A stretch of 64,000 nt of DNA from Nocardioides sp. JS614. GTDB taxonomy: Bacteria > Actinomycetota > Actinomycetes > Propionibacteriales > Nocardioidaceae. Shown here piece after piece: positions 54,294 through 62,809 of the stretch (positions within the stretch are counted from its first letter, which is position 1; each line of letters opens with the position of its first letter). The position numbers and the translations under genes are program-made. The notes under the pieces were generated by a model that was given only the letters and a program-made list of their open reading frames with translations, had not been told where the DNA came from and did no database searches. The stretch lies in contig NC_008699.1 in assembly GCF_000015265.1 (NCBI RefSeq), forward strand, positions 2,604,001 to 2,668,000, written 5' to 3'.

Positions 54294-56891
54294 GTGGCCG
54301 ACCTGCTCGACGAAATCACCGCCGCGGCCACCGCGCGCGGGCTGACCCTCTACCCGCACCAGGAGGAGGCGATCCTTGCCGTGCTGGCCGGCGACAACGT
54401 CGTGCTGGCCACGCCCACCGGGTCGGGCAAGTCGTTGGTCGCCGAGGCCGCGCATCGGATCGCCCTGGAGGGTGGCCCGGAATGGGGGTCTGGGGGCGAA
54501 GCCCCCAGTGGGGCTTCCCGGGGGAAATGGGGGTCTGGGGGCGAAGCCCCCAGTGGGAGCCCCCGGGTGTCGTTCTACACGGCGCCCATCAAGGCACTGG
54601 TGAGCGAGAAGTTCTTCGCGCTCGTCGAGGAGTTCGGGGCCGAGGACGTCGGCATGCTCACCGGCGACGCGTCGGTCAACCCCGACGCGCCGATCATCTG
54701 CTGCACCGCCGAGGTGCTCGCGAACATCGCGCTGCGCGAGGGCTCCCGCGCCGACGTCCGGCTGGTCGTGATGGACGAGTTCCACTTCTACGCCGAGCCG
54801 GACCGCGGCTGGGCCTGGCAGGTGCCGCTGCTGGAGCTCCCGCAGGCCCAGTTCCTGCTGATGTCGGCCACCTTGGGGGACATGTCCGAGCTCGCCGCCG
54901 ACCTGACCCGGCGCAACGGACGCGAGACCACCGTGGTGGCCGACGCCGTACGCCCGGTCCCGCTGAGCTTCAGCTGGGTGATGACACCGCTCGCGGAGAC
55001 CCTCGAGGAGCTCGTGACCACCGGGCAGGGTCCGGTGTACGTCGTGCACTTCACCCAGAAGGACGCGGTCGAGCAGGCCACCGGGCTGCTCGGTGCGAGC
55101 TGGCTGCCCAAGCCCGACCTCGGGGACCGGCTGGCGGCGAACCGCTTCGGGGCCGGATTCGGCAAGACCCTGTCCAAGCTGCTGCGGCGCGGCATCGGGG
55201 TGCACCATGCCGGGATGCTCCCGCGGTACCGACGCCTGGTCGAGCAGCTGGCCCAGGAGGGCCGGCTGAGCGTCATCTGCGGCACCGACACCCTGGGCGT
55301 GGGCATCAACGTGCCGATCCGGACCGTGCTGTTCACCGGCCTCGCGAAGTTCGACGGCAGCCGGCAGCGGATCCTGCGGACCCGGGAGTTCCTCCAGATC
55401 GCGGGCCGGGCCGGCCGGGCCGGCTTCGACACCGCCGGGTTCGTGGTGGTCCAGGCACCGCAGCACGTCATCGAGAACGAGCTGGCGAAGGCGAAGGTCG
55501 CCGCTCGGCAGGCGGCCGGGAAGAAGAAGTCCAAGGCGCAGCTGCGCAAGCCGCCCGAGGGGACGGTCGTGTGGAGCGAGCAGACCTTCGACAAGCTCGT
55601 CGCGGGCCAGCCGGAGCCGCTGACCTCGCGGATGAAGGTCGACAACGCGATGCTCGTCAACGTCCTGGCCCGCGAGGAGGACGCCTTCCCGGTGCTGCGC
55701 CGCCTGCTCCTCGACAACCACGAGGACCGGCGCCAACAGCTCCGGCTGGCCCGGCGGGCGCTGCGGCTGGCGCGCGCCCTGCTGCGCTCCGGGGTGCTCA
55801 CCCGGCTCGACACACCGGACGACCGGGGCCGCCGCTACGTGCTGACCGTCGACCTGCCTCCCGACTTCGCGCTCAACCAGCCGCTGGCGCTCTTCGCGCT
55901 CGCGGCACTCGACGTGCTCGACCCGGAGTCGGAGACCTACACCCTGGACCTCGTCTCGGTGGTCGAGGCGGTCCTCGAGGGCCCGCGGCAGGTCCTGCTC
56001 CAGCAGCAGCACGTCGCCCGCGGCGAGGCGATCGCGGAGATGAAGGCCGACGGCCTCGAGTACGACGAGCGGATGGCGCTCCTCGAGGAGGTCACCTGGC
56101 CACAGCCGCTCGCGGAGCTGCTCGAGGCGACCTACGAGATCTACCGGGAGCGGCATCCGTGGCTCCGCGAGGACGCGCTCCAGCCGAAGTCGATCGTGCG
56201 GGAGATGTACGAGCAGGGGATGAGCTTCACCGACTTCGTCGGCCGCTACCAGCTGGCCCGGTCCGAGGGGCTGGTGCTGCGCTACCTGACCGACGCCTAC
56301 CGCACCCTGCGCCAGACCGTCCCGGACCAGCACCGGACGCCCGAGCTCGAGGACCTGGTCGAGTGGCTGGGGGAGACCGTGCGGCAGACGGACTCCTCGC
56401 TGCTCGACGAGTGGGAGGCCCTCGCCGACCCCGATCATGCGCGCAGGGACGTCAGCCACCACGAGCCACCGCCGTCGCCGCGGCCGATCTCCCAGCAGGA
56501 CCGGGCCTTCCGGGTCATGGTCCGCAACGCGATGTTCCGGCGGGTCGAGCTGGTCGCCCGCGACGACCTCGACGGGCTGATGGCGCTCGAGCGGGCCGCC
56601 GCCGACCGCACCGACCCGCCGGCCGAGATCCGCATGCCTCGGTCGGCCTGGGACGCCGCGATCGAGGACTACTTCGCCGAGCACGACCGGGTGCGGCTGG
56701 ACGCGGACGCACGGGGTCCGTCGCTGCTGAGGATCGCGCCGTCGGCACGGACCTGGGAGGTCGTCCAGACGATCCACGACCCCGCCGGCCACCACGACTG
56801 GGTGATCGAGGCCGAGGCCGACCTGGACGCCTCCGACGAGGCCGGCGAGCTGGTGCTGCGCACGGTGGCGATGCGACGCCTGGGCGATTGA
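54294..56891 (+). CDS. DEAD/DEAH-box helicase with DUF3516 C-terminal domain
   Basis: 865 residues, Ski2-like superfamily 2 helicase. Motifs: Q-like LYPHQEEAILAVLAGDNVVL, Walker A ATPTGSGKSLVAEAA, FYTAPIKALVSEKF (Ia), VMDEFHFYAE (variant DEFH box), LLMSATLGDM (III), HHAGMLPRYRRLVEQLAQEG and LQIAGRAGRAGFDTAGFVVV (VI). The DUF3516 region spans about 400-865. Between Walker A and motif Ia about 30 residues (roughly 63-92) are an insertion of WGSGGEAPSG twice, coded by repeated palindromes. Actinobacterial homologues exist without clear function. GTG start 6 nt after xerD. Confidence 0.88.
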   Translation: MADLLDEITAAATARGLTLYPHQEEAILAVLAGDNVVLATPTGSGKSLVAEAAHRIALEGGPEWGSGGEAPSGASRGKWGSGGEAPSGSPRVSFYTAPIKALVSEKFFALVEEFGAEDVGMLTGDASVNPDAPIICCTAEVLANIALREGSRADVRLVVMDEFHFYAEPDRGWAWQVPLLELPQAQFLLMSATLGDMSELAADLTRRNGRETTVVADAVRPVPLSFSWVMTPLAETLEELVTTGQGPVYVVHFTQKDAVEQATGLLGASWLPKPDLGDRLAANRFGAGFGKTLSKLLRRGIGVHHAGMLPRYRRLVEQLAQEGRLSVICGTDTLGVGINVPIRTVLFTGLAKFDGSRQRILRTREFLQIAGRAGRAGFDTAGFVVVQAPQHVIENELAKAKVAARQAAGKKKSKAQLRKPPEGTVVWSEQTFDKLVAGQPEPLTSRMKVDNAMLVNVLAREEDAFPVLRRLLLDNHEDRRQQLRLARRALRLARALLRSGVLTRLDTPDDRGRRYVLTVDLPPDFALNQPLALFALAALDVLDPESETYTLDLVSVVEAVLEGPRQVLLQQQHVARGEAIAEMKADGLEYDERMALLEEVTWPQPLAELLEATYEIYRERHPWLREDALQPKSIVREMYEQGMSFTDFVGRYQLARSEGLVLRYLTDAYRTLRQTVPDQHRTPELEDLVEWLGETVRQTDSSLLDEWEALADPDHARRDVSHHEPPPSPRPISQQDRAFRVMVRNAMFRRVELVARDDLDGLMALERAAADRTDPPAEIRMPRSAWDAAIEDYFAEHDRVRLDADARGPSLLRIAPSARTWEVVQTIHDPAGHHDWVIEAEADLDASDEAGELVLRTVAMRRLGD
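54481..54557 (+). repeat. Palindromic coding repeat inserted in the helicase gene
   Basis: Two near-identical 32-bp copies (54481-54512 and 54526-54557) lie 45 bp apart. Each contains TGGGGGC-GAA-GCCCCCA, a 7-bp stem with a GAA loop (54491-54507 and 54536-54552). The reading frame stays open through both. The encoded segment interrupts an otherwise well-conserved helicase core just before motif Ia, so it is a late insertion. Confidence 0.85.
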
Positions 56892-57012
56892 CCGGCCGCG
56901 TCTCCCGCCTCGACTTCGTCGCCGCTCGGGCCGCGGGATCGATCCGGGCGTGATGGTCCGACGTCGTGGTTGCGGTCGGCGCGTCAGCTGCGGCCGGGAC
57001 CCGAGCGGGGCT

Positions 57013-58389
57013 TCAGCGCAGGTAGCACAGGGCGTTCGGGCAGGAGTCCAGCCAGGGGACCCCACCGGTGAGCGAGGAGAGCTGCTTCTTGCCGGCGGTG
57101 TCGTCGAACCACAGCATCGCCCACACCGGCCTCGGGGTCAGCGCCCGGGCGGTGCGCGAGATGACGGCGGGGTTCCAGTCGCCGGCCGCACTGCTCTCGG
57201 GGCCGACCTCGGTCAGGGCCAGGCGCGTGACCTGCTCCGCGACGGCGGCGTAGCCGGTCAGGTCGAGCCGGTCGCGGGCGTCGGCGGCCGGTCCCTCCGG
57301 GTCGTAGCTGTCGATGCCGGCGACGTCGACGCGCGCCGGCAGCAGCCGCTCGGGGGCCCGGATCCCGGACCAGGTGCGGGCGGCGAAGGAGTAGGCCCAC
57401 ACCACGTTGTGGACGCCTGCTGCCCAGGCGCGCTGCTGCATCATCGCCCAGAGCCGCTTGTACGTCGCCGGGTCGGGCTTGCCCCACCAGAACCAGCCGC
57501 CGTTCGCCTCGTGGAACGGCCGGAAGACCACCGCGACCCCCGCCTCCTGGAAGCGCTGGAGCAGCGCCAGCTTGGCGTCGAAGTCGGCCCAGAACCGGGC
57601 GCCCTCCGGGGAAGTGGTGCTCAGCAGGGCGTCCAGTGAGGTCCAGCTGCGGTCCCAGGCCGGTCGCGAGGTGTGCGGGTTCGTGGTGTGCCAGGAGGCC
57701 GAGAGGACGGCTCCCTGCTGCGCGAGCGTCACCAAGGTGTCGAGGGGCGGGGCGGGGAACTGGTAGGTCTCGCCGGCGGCCAGCTCCTCGAGGTCGAAGC
57801 CGACGACCGAGACCCGGCGGGGTGCGAGCGCCGTGAGCGGGGCGAGGTAGTCGATGTTCGACACGTTGAGCTGCTGACCGACGCCCATCAGGCCCGCGGA
57901 GCGCCAGCGGTCCAGGCGCGCGGCCAGGCAGCGGGCCGCAGGGTCGGCCGCGCGGTCCACGAGCGCGATCCGGGGAGTGCAGGAGGCGGCGGTGTAGACC
58001 TTGAGGGTCAGCTGGGAGGAGACCTTGCGAGGCAGGTCGGCGGTCGCCTCCGCGACCACGCGCAGCACCTGCCGCCCCGCGACGCTCGTGTCGAGCGGGA
58101 CGACGGCGCGGCCGCGAGCGTTCCCGATCGAGGCGTCGACGACGGTCCAAGAGGTCCCGACCAGGCGCTGGAGCGTGAACGAGCGCCCGGCCCGCACCGG
58201 GGTCGCCCGTGCCACCAGCGCGCTCGGCTCGCCGACGGTCACCACCGGCGGGGCCAGCCGGGCGGTCAACGTCGTACCGGTGCGCTCCACCGGCGCGGGG
58301 CGCGCGGACGCAGGGGTCGCCCCGGACGCGATCGTTCCCCCCGTGAGCAACCCCGCGAGCAGGGCCAGGACGGCCGCACGTGGGCGCAC
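57013..58389 (-). CDS. Secreted GH26-type glycoside hydrolase (mannanase-like)
   Basis: 458 residues from GTG 58389. Signal peptide: RPRAAVLALLAGLLTGGTIA followed by SGATPASA. An Ig-like beta domain (about 35-130, TTLTARLAPPVVTVGEPSAL) precedes a GH26-like barrel with acid/base Glu294 in VVFRPFHEANGGWFWW and probable nucleophile Glu394 in LALTEVGPES. VDVAGIDSYDPEG lies between. GH26 enzymes mostly cut beta-mannans; the real substrate cannot be read here. A TAGACT -10 element sits 6 nt before the start, head to head with that of the GNAT gene. Confidence 0.83.
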   Translation of the reverse strand: MRPRAAVLALLAGLLTGGTIASGATPASARPAPVERTGTTLTARLAPPVVTVGEPSALVARATPVRAGRSFTLQRLVGTSWTVVDASIGNARGRAVVPLDTSVAGRQVLRVVAEATADLPRKVSSQLTLKVYTAASCTPRIALVDRAADPAARCLAARLDRWRSAGLMGVGQQLNVSNIDYLAPLTALAPRRVSVVGFDLEELAAGETYQFPAPPLDTLVTLAQQGAVLSASWHTTNPHTSRPAWDRSWTSLDALLSTTSPEGARFWADFDAKLALLQRFQEAGVAVVFRPFHEANGGWFWWGKPDPATYKRLWAMMQQRAWAAGVHNVVWAYSFAARTWSGIRAPERLLPARVDVAGIDSYDPEGPAADARDRLDLTGYAAVAEQVTRLALTEVGPESSAAGDWNPAVISRTARALTPRPVWAMLWFDDTAGKKQLSSLTGGVPWLDSCPNALCYLR

Positions 58390-58395
58390 CGGGCC

Positions 58396-58405
58396 AGTCT
58401 AGAGT
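58396..58405. promoter_or_regulatory. Interlocked divergent -10 elements
   Basis: The palindromic core AGTCTAGAGT gives TAGACT on the minus strand (58401-58396, 6 nt before the GH26 GTG) and TAGAGT on the plus strand (58400-58405, 7 nt before the GNAT ATG at 58413). The two start codons are only 23 bp apart, so both polymerases must use the same DNA. Confidence 0.55.
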
Positions 58406-58412
58406 CGGTGGC

Positions 58413-58703
58413 ATGACCGACGTCGCGACTTCCCACAATTCCGCCCGGAGCCGCTACGAGGCCCACATCGACGGCGAGCTCGCCGGCTTCGCCGAGTACC
58501 AGCTGACCGACGAGCTGGTCACGTTCACCCACACCGAGGTCTTCGAGAAGTTCGAGGGCAAGGGCGTCGGATCGGCGCTGGCCCGGTTCGCCCTCGACGA
58601 CGTGCGAGCCGGCGGTGCACGCAAGGTGCTGCCGCTGTGCCCGTTCATCAAGGGCTGGATCGGCAAGCACCCCGACTACGTCGACCTCGTGTACGGCGCC
58701 TGA
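58413..58703 (+). CDS. GNAT-like N-acetyltransferase (YidJ type)
   Basis: 96 residues, the small GNAT variant. RYEAHIDGELAGFAEYQLTD, FTHTEVFEKFEGKGVGSALA (acetyl-CoA loop) and ARKVLPLCPFIKGWIGKHPD are the family core. Acetyl acceptor unknown. ATG 58413 is preferred because the -10 element lies 7 nt before it. The 203 bp downstream, to parA, hold no gene apart from the parA promoter. Confidence 0.87.
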   Translation: MTDVATSHNSARSRYEAHIDGELAGFAEYQLTDELVTFTHTEVFEKFEGKGVGSALARFALDDVRAGGARKVLPLCPFIKGWIGKHPDYVDLVYGA

Positions 58704-58824
58704 GCCGCACGTCGGTCCTCCACAGGCCTGTGCACAGGCGCGCCGGCCCTGTGCATCCAGCGCCGGGCGAGTGCACACTCCATCAACAGATTTCCCCGAC
58801 GGCCTGGGGGTTTCCGCCTTCGGG

Positions 58825-58853
58825 TTGTCGGTGTCGGAGCCCGGTCCTAGAGT
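58825..58853 (+). promoter_or_regulatory. parA promoter
   Basis: TTGTCG (58825-58830) and TAGAGT (58848-58853) are 17 nt apart, a normal sigma-A layout. Transcription would start about 45 nt before the parA ATG, leaving a leader with GGAGCGGGG as ribosome site. Confidence 0.6.
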
Positions 58854-58906
58854 CGCCCGCGGGTCGGCAACATGTCGTCGTGTCGACAAGTCGGTGAGGA
58901 GCGGGG

Positions 58907-60010
58907 ATGACTGCAGGCGGCGCCTTCGAAGGAACGTCCGGCCCGGCCGGGAGCGTCGCCGGCGCGATGCCCCCGCTGATCCGCACCCCAGCCCCCACCG
59001 ACGACCACACCCCAGAACCCGGAGATGACCTGCCCGTGGCCGACCCGTTGCCCTTCGAGCGTCCGTCCGTCGAGGCGGACCCCCCCGAGCTCGGCCCGAC
59101 CGGCCGTCCGCTGCCCTTCCTCCCCGAGCCGGGGCCGGTCCCCGCGCACGGTGGGGCCCGGGTGGTGTCGATGTGCAACCAGAAGGGCGGCGTAGGCAAG
59201 ACCACCACGACGATCAACCTCGGCGCGTCGCTCGCCGAGCTCGGCCGCAAGGTGCTGCTGGTCGACTTCGACCCCCAGGGCTCGCTGTCCGTCGGGCTCG
59301 GCCTGAACCCGCACGAGATGGACCTGACCATCTACAACCTGCTCATGCAGCGCGACGTCGACCTGCACGAGGTGATCGTGCCGACCGTCGTCTCGGGCAT
59401 GGACCTGCTGCCCTCCAACATCGACCTGTCCGCGGCCGAGGTGCAGCTCGTGCACGAGGTGGCCCGGGAGCAGACCCTCCAGCGGGTGCTCGCGCCGGCG
59501 ATCGCGGAGTACGACATCATCCTGATCGACTGCCAGCCCTCCCTGGGCCTGCTGACGGTCAACGCGCTCACCGCCTCGGACGGAGTGATCGTCCCGCTCG
59601 AGTGCGAGTACTTCGCGCTGCGCGGCGTGGCGCTGCTCAAGACCACCATCGACAAGGTCCGCGAGCGGCTCAACCCCAAGCTGGAGATCGACGGCGTGCT
59701 CGGCACCATGTACGACGGCCGCACCCTGCACAGCCGCGAGGTCATGGAGCGGCTGGTCCAGGCCTGGGGCGACAAGGTCTTCCACACGGTGATCCGGCGC
59801 ACGGTGAAGTTCTCCGACTCCACCGTCGCGGGGGAGCCGATCACGACCTACGCCTCCGCGTCGACCGGCGCCGACTCCTACCGGCAGCTGGCCAAGGAGG
59901 TGCTCGCCCGCACGCACTCCGAGCCCGCCGCCGGCCGTGACACCGAGCGCGACACCGGGCCTGACACCGGGCCTGACACCGGGCCTGACACCGGGGGGAC
60001 CACGGAGTGA
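58907..60010 (+). CDS. ParA family ATPase (Soj-like)
   Basis: 367 residues. The deviant Walker A MCNQKGGVGKTTTTINLGAS has signature Lys93 and Lys98. LLVDFDPQGSLSVGLG, IILIDCQPSLGLLTVNAL and VPLECEYFALRGVALL follow. An 85-residue Pro/Glu-rich N-terminal extension (with PLPF twice) precedes the ATPase domain, and the C-terminus carries DTGP repeats. This is the second ParA-type gene of actinobacteria that precedes scpA-scpB (as Rv1708), distinct from the parAB near the origin. Probable role in chromosome organisation with the ScpAB condensin; unproven. Confidence 0.9.
   Translation: MTAGGAFEGTSGPAGSVAGAMPPLIRTPAPTDDHTPEPGDDLPVADPLPFERPSVEADPPELGPTGRPLPFLPEPGPVPAHGGARVVSMCNQKGGVGKTTTTINLGASLAELGRKVLLVDFDPQGSLSVGLGLNPHEMDLTIYNLLMQRDVDLHEVIVPTVVSGMDLLPSNIDLSAAEVQLVHEVAREQTLQRVLAPAIAEYDIILIDCQPSLGLLTVNALTASDGVIVPLECEYFALRGVALLKTTIDKVRERLNPKLEIDGVLGTMYDGRTLHSREVMERLVQAWGDKVFHTVIRRTVKFSDSTVAGEPITTYASASTGADSYRQLAKEVLARTHSEPAAGRDTERDTGPDTGPDTGPDTGGTTE
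59951..59995 (+). repeat. 12-bp tandem repeat at the parA 3' end
   Basis: GACACCGGGCCT occurs three times in a row (59951-59986) plus a partial fourth copy, encoding DTGP units. Identity of the copies suggests recent slippage expansion. Confidence 0.9.
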
Positions 60011-60354
60011 GCCGACGGGTCAGCCTCCCCGCCGCCGACGACCTGTTCCGGCCGACCGCCCCGCCCGCGGCCGACCGCGGCGCGCCGGACGACTCGGCGG
60101 CGGTCGGCGCGGACGAACGCAGCGGCGGGGCCAAGAAGCCCAGCGGCCGGGTCCGGCACGACGAGAAGATGACGGTCTACGTCACCTCCGACGAGCTGCT
60201 CGACCTCGAGCACGCGCGGCTGCTCCTGCGCCGCTCGCACGGCCTCGCGGTGGACCGCGGGCGGATCGTGCGGGAGGCGATCGCGCTGGCGCTGGCCGAC
60301 TTCGACGCCCAGGGCGACGACAGTGCGCTGGTCCGACGATTGACCGAGGGATGA
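60007..60354 (+). CDS. Small basic protein between parA and scpA, RHH-like
   Basis: 115 residues from GTG 60007 (SRRVSLPAADDLFRPTAPPA). After a disordered first half, GRVRHDEKMTVYVTSDELLDLEHARLLLRRSH has the beta-strand-helix-helix look of ribbon-helix-helix DNA-binding proteins, then DRGRIVREAIALALADFDAQ. It overlaps parA by 4 nt and scpA as ATGA. A DNA-binding partner of the ParA protein is a reasonable inference. Confidence 0.75.
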   Translation: MSRRVSLPAADDLFRPTAPPAADRGAPDDSAAVGADERSGGAKKPSGRVRHDEKMTVYVTSDELLDLEHARLLLRRSHGLAVDRGRIVREAIALALADFDAQGDDSALVRRLTEG

Positions 60355-61280
60355 CCGCCGCGCCGGTCGAGAGCAGCGGCGAGGCGCCGGCGTTCGAGGT
60401 GCGCCTCGACAACTTCGAGGGGCCGTTCGACCTGCTGCTGAACCTGATCGCCAAGCACAAGCTCGACATCACCGAGGTCTCGCTCTCGACGGTCACCGAC
60501 GAGTTCATCGCCCACGTCAGGGCGGGCGGCTCACCCGACAACCCCGCCCAGTGGGACCTCGAGCAGACGACGTCGTTCCTCCTCGTCGCCTCGACCCTCC
60601 TCGACCTCAAGGCCGCGCGGCTGCTGCCGCAGGGAGACGTCGAGGACGAGGAGGACCTCGCCCTGCTCGAGGCTCGTGACCTGCTGTTCGCCCGCCTGCT
60701 GCAGTACCGCGCCTTCAAGCAGGTCGCCGCCGTGCTCGCGACCCGCCTGGCGTCGGAGTCTCGGCGGCACCCGCGCGCGGTCGGGCTCGAGGAGCGGTAC
60801 GCCGGCTTGCTGCCGGAGGTGCTGATCGGCATCGGGCTGGAGCAGTTCGCGCAGCTGGCCGCCAAGGCGCTCGAGCCCAAGCCGGTCCTGGAGCTCTCGC
60901 TGCAGCACATCCACGCCGCCAAGGTGAGCGTGCGCGAGCAGGCCGCGCTCGTGGTGGACCGGCTGCGGCGCAGCGGCACGATGACGTTCCGCGCCCTGTG
61001 CGGTGACTCCCCGGACCGGCTGACGACGGTGGCGCGGTTCCTCTCGCTGCTCGAGCTGTTCCGCGAGGGCGCGGTCGCCTTCGACCAGGTGACACCGCTC
61101 GGCGAGCTGACCGTACGGTGGACGGGAGACGACGACGCCGACGTGGACGAGCTGATCACCGACGAGTTCGACGGCGCGCCGCCCGAGCCGAGTGCCGTGC
61201 CGGAGGGAGAGAGCGATGACCGAGTCCCAGCCGGAGACCCAGCCGACCCAGCCGGAGGCGCAGGACCAGATGACGACTGA
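60351..61280 (+). CDS. scpA: Segregation and condensation protein A
   Basis: 309 residues, the kleisin subunit of SMC-ScpAB condensin. FEVRLDNFEGPFDLLLNLIA is the N-terminal SMC-binding start, followed by KHKLDITEVSLSTVTDEFI and ASTLLDLKAARLLPQGD, a linker, and a C-terminal winged helix (RLTTVARFLSLLELFREGAV). The last 20 residues are Asp/Gly/Pro-rich and overlap scpB by 65 nt. Confidence 0.95.
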   Translation: MTAAPVESSGEAPAFEVRLDNFEGPFDLLLNLIAKHKLDITEVSLSTVTDEFIAHVRAGGSPDNPAQWDLEQTTSFLLVASTLLDLKAARLLPQGDVEDEEDLALLEARDLLFARLLQYRAFKQVAAVLATRLASESRRHPRAVGLEERYAGLLPEVLIGIGLEQFAQLAAKALEPKPVLELSLQHIHAAKVSVREQAALVVDRLRRSGTMTFRALCGDSPDRLTTVARFLSLLELFREGAVAFDQVTPLGELTVRWTGDDDADVDELITDEFDGAPPEPSAVPEGESDDRVPAGDPADPAGGAGPDDD

Positions 61281-61995
61281 GATCACGGCCGAGACGACGG
61301 AGGCGGCCGAGACGCTCGCCGTCCCGGTGGCCGAGCTGCGGCCGGCACTCGAGGCGCTGCTGATCATCGCCGACCAACCGATGGACACGATGACGCTCGC
61401 CACGGCGGCGGGCTACCCGGTCGCCGAGGTGAGCACGGCCCTGGAGGGGCTGGCGGTGGAGTACACCGAGCAGGGCCGGGGCTTCGAGCTGCGGCACGTC
61501 GGCGGGGGCTGGCGCTACTACACCCGCGACGAGTACGCCGCGGTCGTGGAAGGCTTCGTGCTCGACGGTCAGCAGGCGCGGCTGACGCAGGCCGCGTTGG
61601 AGACGCTGGCCGTGGTCGCCTACAAGCAGCCCGTCTCCCGTGCCCGGGTGTCGGCGATCCGCGGGGTGAACGTCGACGGCGTGATGCGGACGCTGCTGAC
61701 CCGGGGCCTGGTCGAGGAGGCCGGCCACGACCACGAGACCGGGGCCAACCTCTACCGCACGACGACCTACTTCCTCGAGCGGATCGGGGTCACCTCGCTC
61801 GACGACCTGCCCGAGCTGGCGCCGTACCTGCCGGACATGGACGACCTCGAGGAGGAGCTCGCCGAGATGGCGGCGCCGCACCCGACCGAGACCGCCACCG
61901 AGGCGGCGCCCGAGCCGGAGCCGCAGCCGGGGCACCCCCACTCCCCGCACAGCGGCGACGGGACCGAGCCCGACGGGGGGACCGAGCCCACGTGA
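61216..61995 (+). CDS. scpB: Segregation and condensation protein B
   Basis: 259 residues from ATG 61216 behind GGAGGGAGAG. Two winged helices: LRPALEALLIIADQPMDTMT (first) and QARLTQAALETLAVVAYKQP with SRARVSAIRGVNVDGVMRTL (second), ending LYRTTTYFLERIGVTSLDDLP. It dimerises and binds ScpA. N- and C-terminal tails are Glu/Pro/Thr-rich. An ATG at 61270 is an alternative start that would nearly remove the overlap with scpA. Confidence 0.95.
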   Translation: MTESQPETQPTQPEAQDQMTTEITAETTEAAETLAVPVAELRPALEALLIIADQPMDTMTLATAAGYPVAEVSTALEGLAVEYTEQGRGFELRHVGGGWRYYTRDEYAAVVEGFVLDGQQARLTQAALETLAVVAYKQPVSRARVSAIRGVNVDGVMRTLLTRGLVEEAGHDHETGANLYRTTTYFLERIGVTSLDDLPELAPYLPDMDDLEEELAEMAAPHPTETATEAAPEPEPQPGHPHSPHSGDGTEPDGGTEPT

Positions 61996-62747
61996 CCACC
62001 CCGGGCATCGAGTCCGACGACGACGGCCTGGTCCGGCTGCAGAAGCTGCTCGCCCAGTCCGGCGTCGCGTCGCGGCGCAAGTGCGAGGAGCTGATGCTCG
62101 AGGGGCACGTCGTCGTCGACGGCGAGGTCGTCACCCGGCTCGGCACCAAGGTCGACCCGCGGACCGCGGTGATCCGGGTCGACGGCAAGCGGCTGCCACC
62201 GGTGTCGGAGAAGGTCTACCTGGTGCTGAACAAGCCCCGCGGTGTGGTGTCCACGATGTCGGACCCGGAGGGACGGCGCACGCTGTCCGACCTCGTCGCC
62301 GATCGCCCGGAGCGGCTCTTCCACGTCGGTCGTCTCGACACCGACACGTCGGGGCTGCTGCTCCTGACCAACGACGGCGACTTCGCGCACCGGATGGCGC
62401 ATCCCTCCTACGAGGTCGACAAGACCTACGTCGCAGAGGTCGAGGGCGAGGTCTACCGACGCACAATCAAGCAGCTGCTCGAAGGGGTGACCCTCGACGA
62501 CGGGCCGGTCACGGTCTCGAAGGCGCGGATCGTCGAGGCGACGGCGGCGAAGTCGATCGTCGAGCTGGTCATCCACGAGGGCCGCAACCGGATCGTGCGC
62601 CGGCTGCTCGACCAGGTCGGGCACCCCGTGCGTCGCCTCACCCGCACCGCGATCGGGCCGGTCTCCCTCGGCCGGCTGCCCAGCGGGGAGCTGCGGGACC
62701 TGACCCGCCAGGAGCTCGGCGAGCTGCTGGACACCGCCCAGCTGTAG
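61992..62747 (+). CDS. RluB/RsuA family rRNA pseudouridine synthase
   Basis: 251 residues from GTG 61992 (GTGA overlap with scpB). An S4 domain (about 12-60: VRLQKLLAQSGVASRRKCEE) and catalytic domain with the nucleophilic Asp in FHVGRLDTDTSGLLLLTNDG follow. LVLNKPRGVVST and VIHEGRNRIVRRLLDQVGHP are family blocks. It makes pseudouridine in 23S rRNA near position 2605 by family analogy. Confidence 0.93.
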   Translation: MTTPGIESDDDGLVRLQKLLAQSGVASRRKCEELMLEGHVVVDGEVVTRLGTKVDPRTAVIRVDGKRLPPVSEKVYLVLNKPRGVVSTMSDPEGRRTLSDLVADRPERLFHVGRLDTDTSGLLLLTNDGDFAHRMAHPSYEVDKTYVAEVEGEVYRRTIKQLLEGVTLDDGPVTVSKARIVEATAAKSIVELVIHEGRNRIVRRLLDQVGHPVRRLTRTAIGPVSLGRLPSGELRDLTRQELGELLDTAQL

Positions 62748-62797
62748 GCGCCCCCGAAGGCTTCGCCGGTTCGGCTCCGGGCCGGTGCCGCGGTCGC

Positions 62798-62803
62798 TAG
62801 CGT
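62798..62803 (+). promoter_or_regulatory. Candidate -10 element (TAGCGT) for the deazaflavin-dependent gene
   Basis: TAGCGT ends 6 nt before the ATG at 62810; leaderless spacing. Confidence 0.4.
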
Positions 62804-62809
62804 CGTCGT

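Noticed and set aside
53175..57065. Very long minus-strand open frame opposite xerD and the helicase
   Set aside because: High-GC antisense frames are often open. The product is Arg/Gly/Asp/His-rich low-complexity sequence without domains, while the plus strand encodes recognised proteins throughout.
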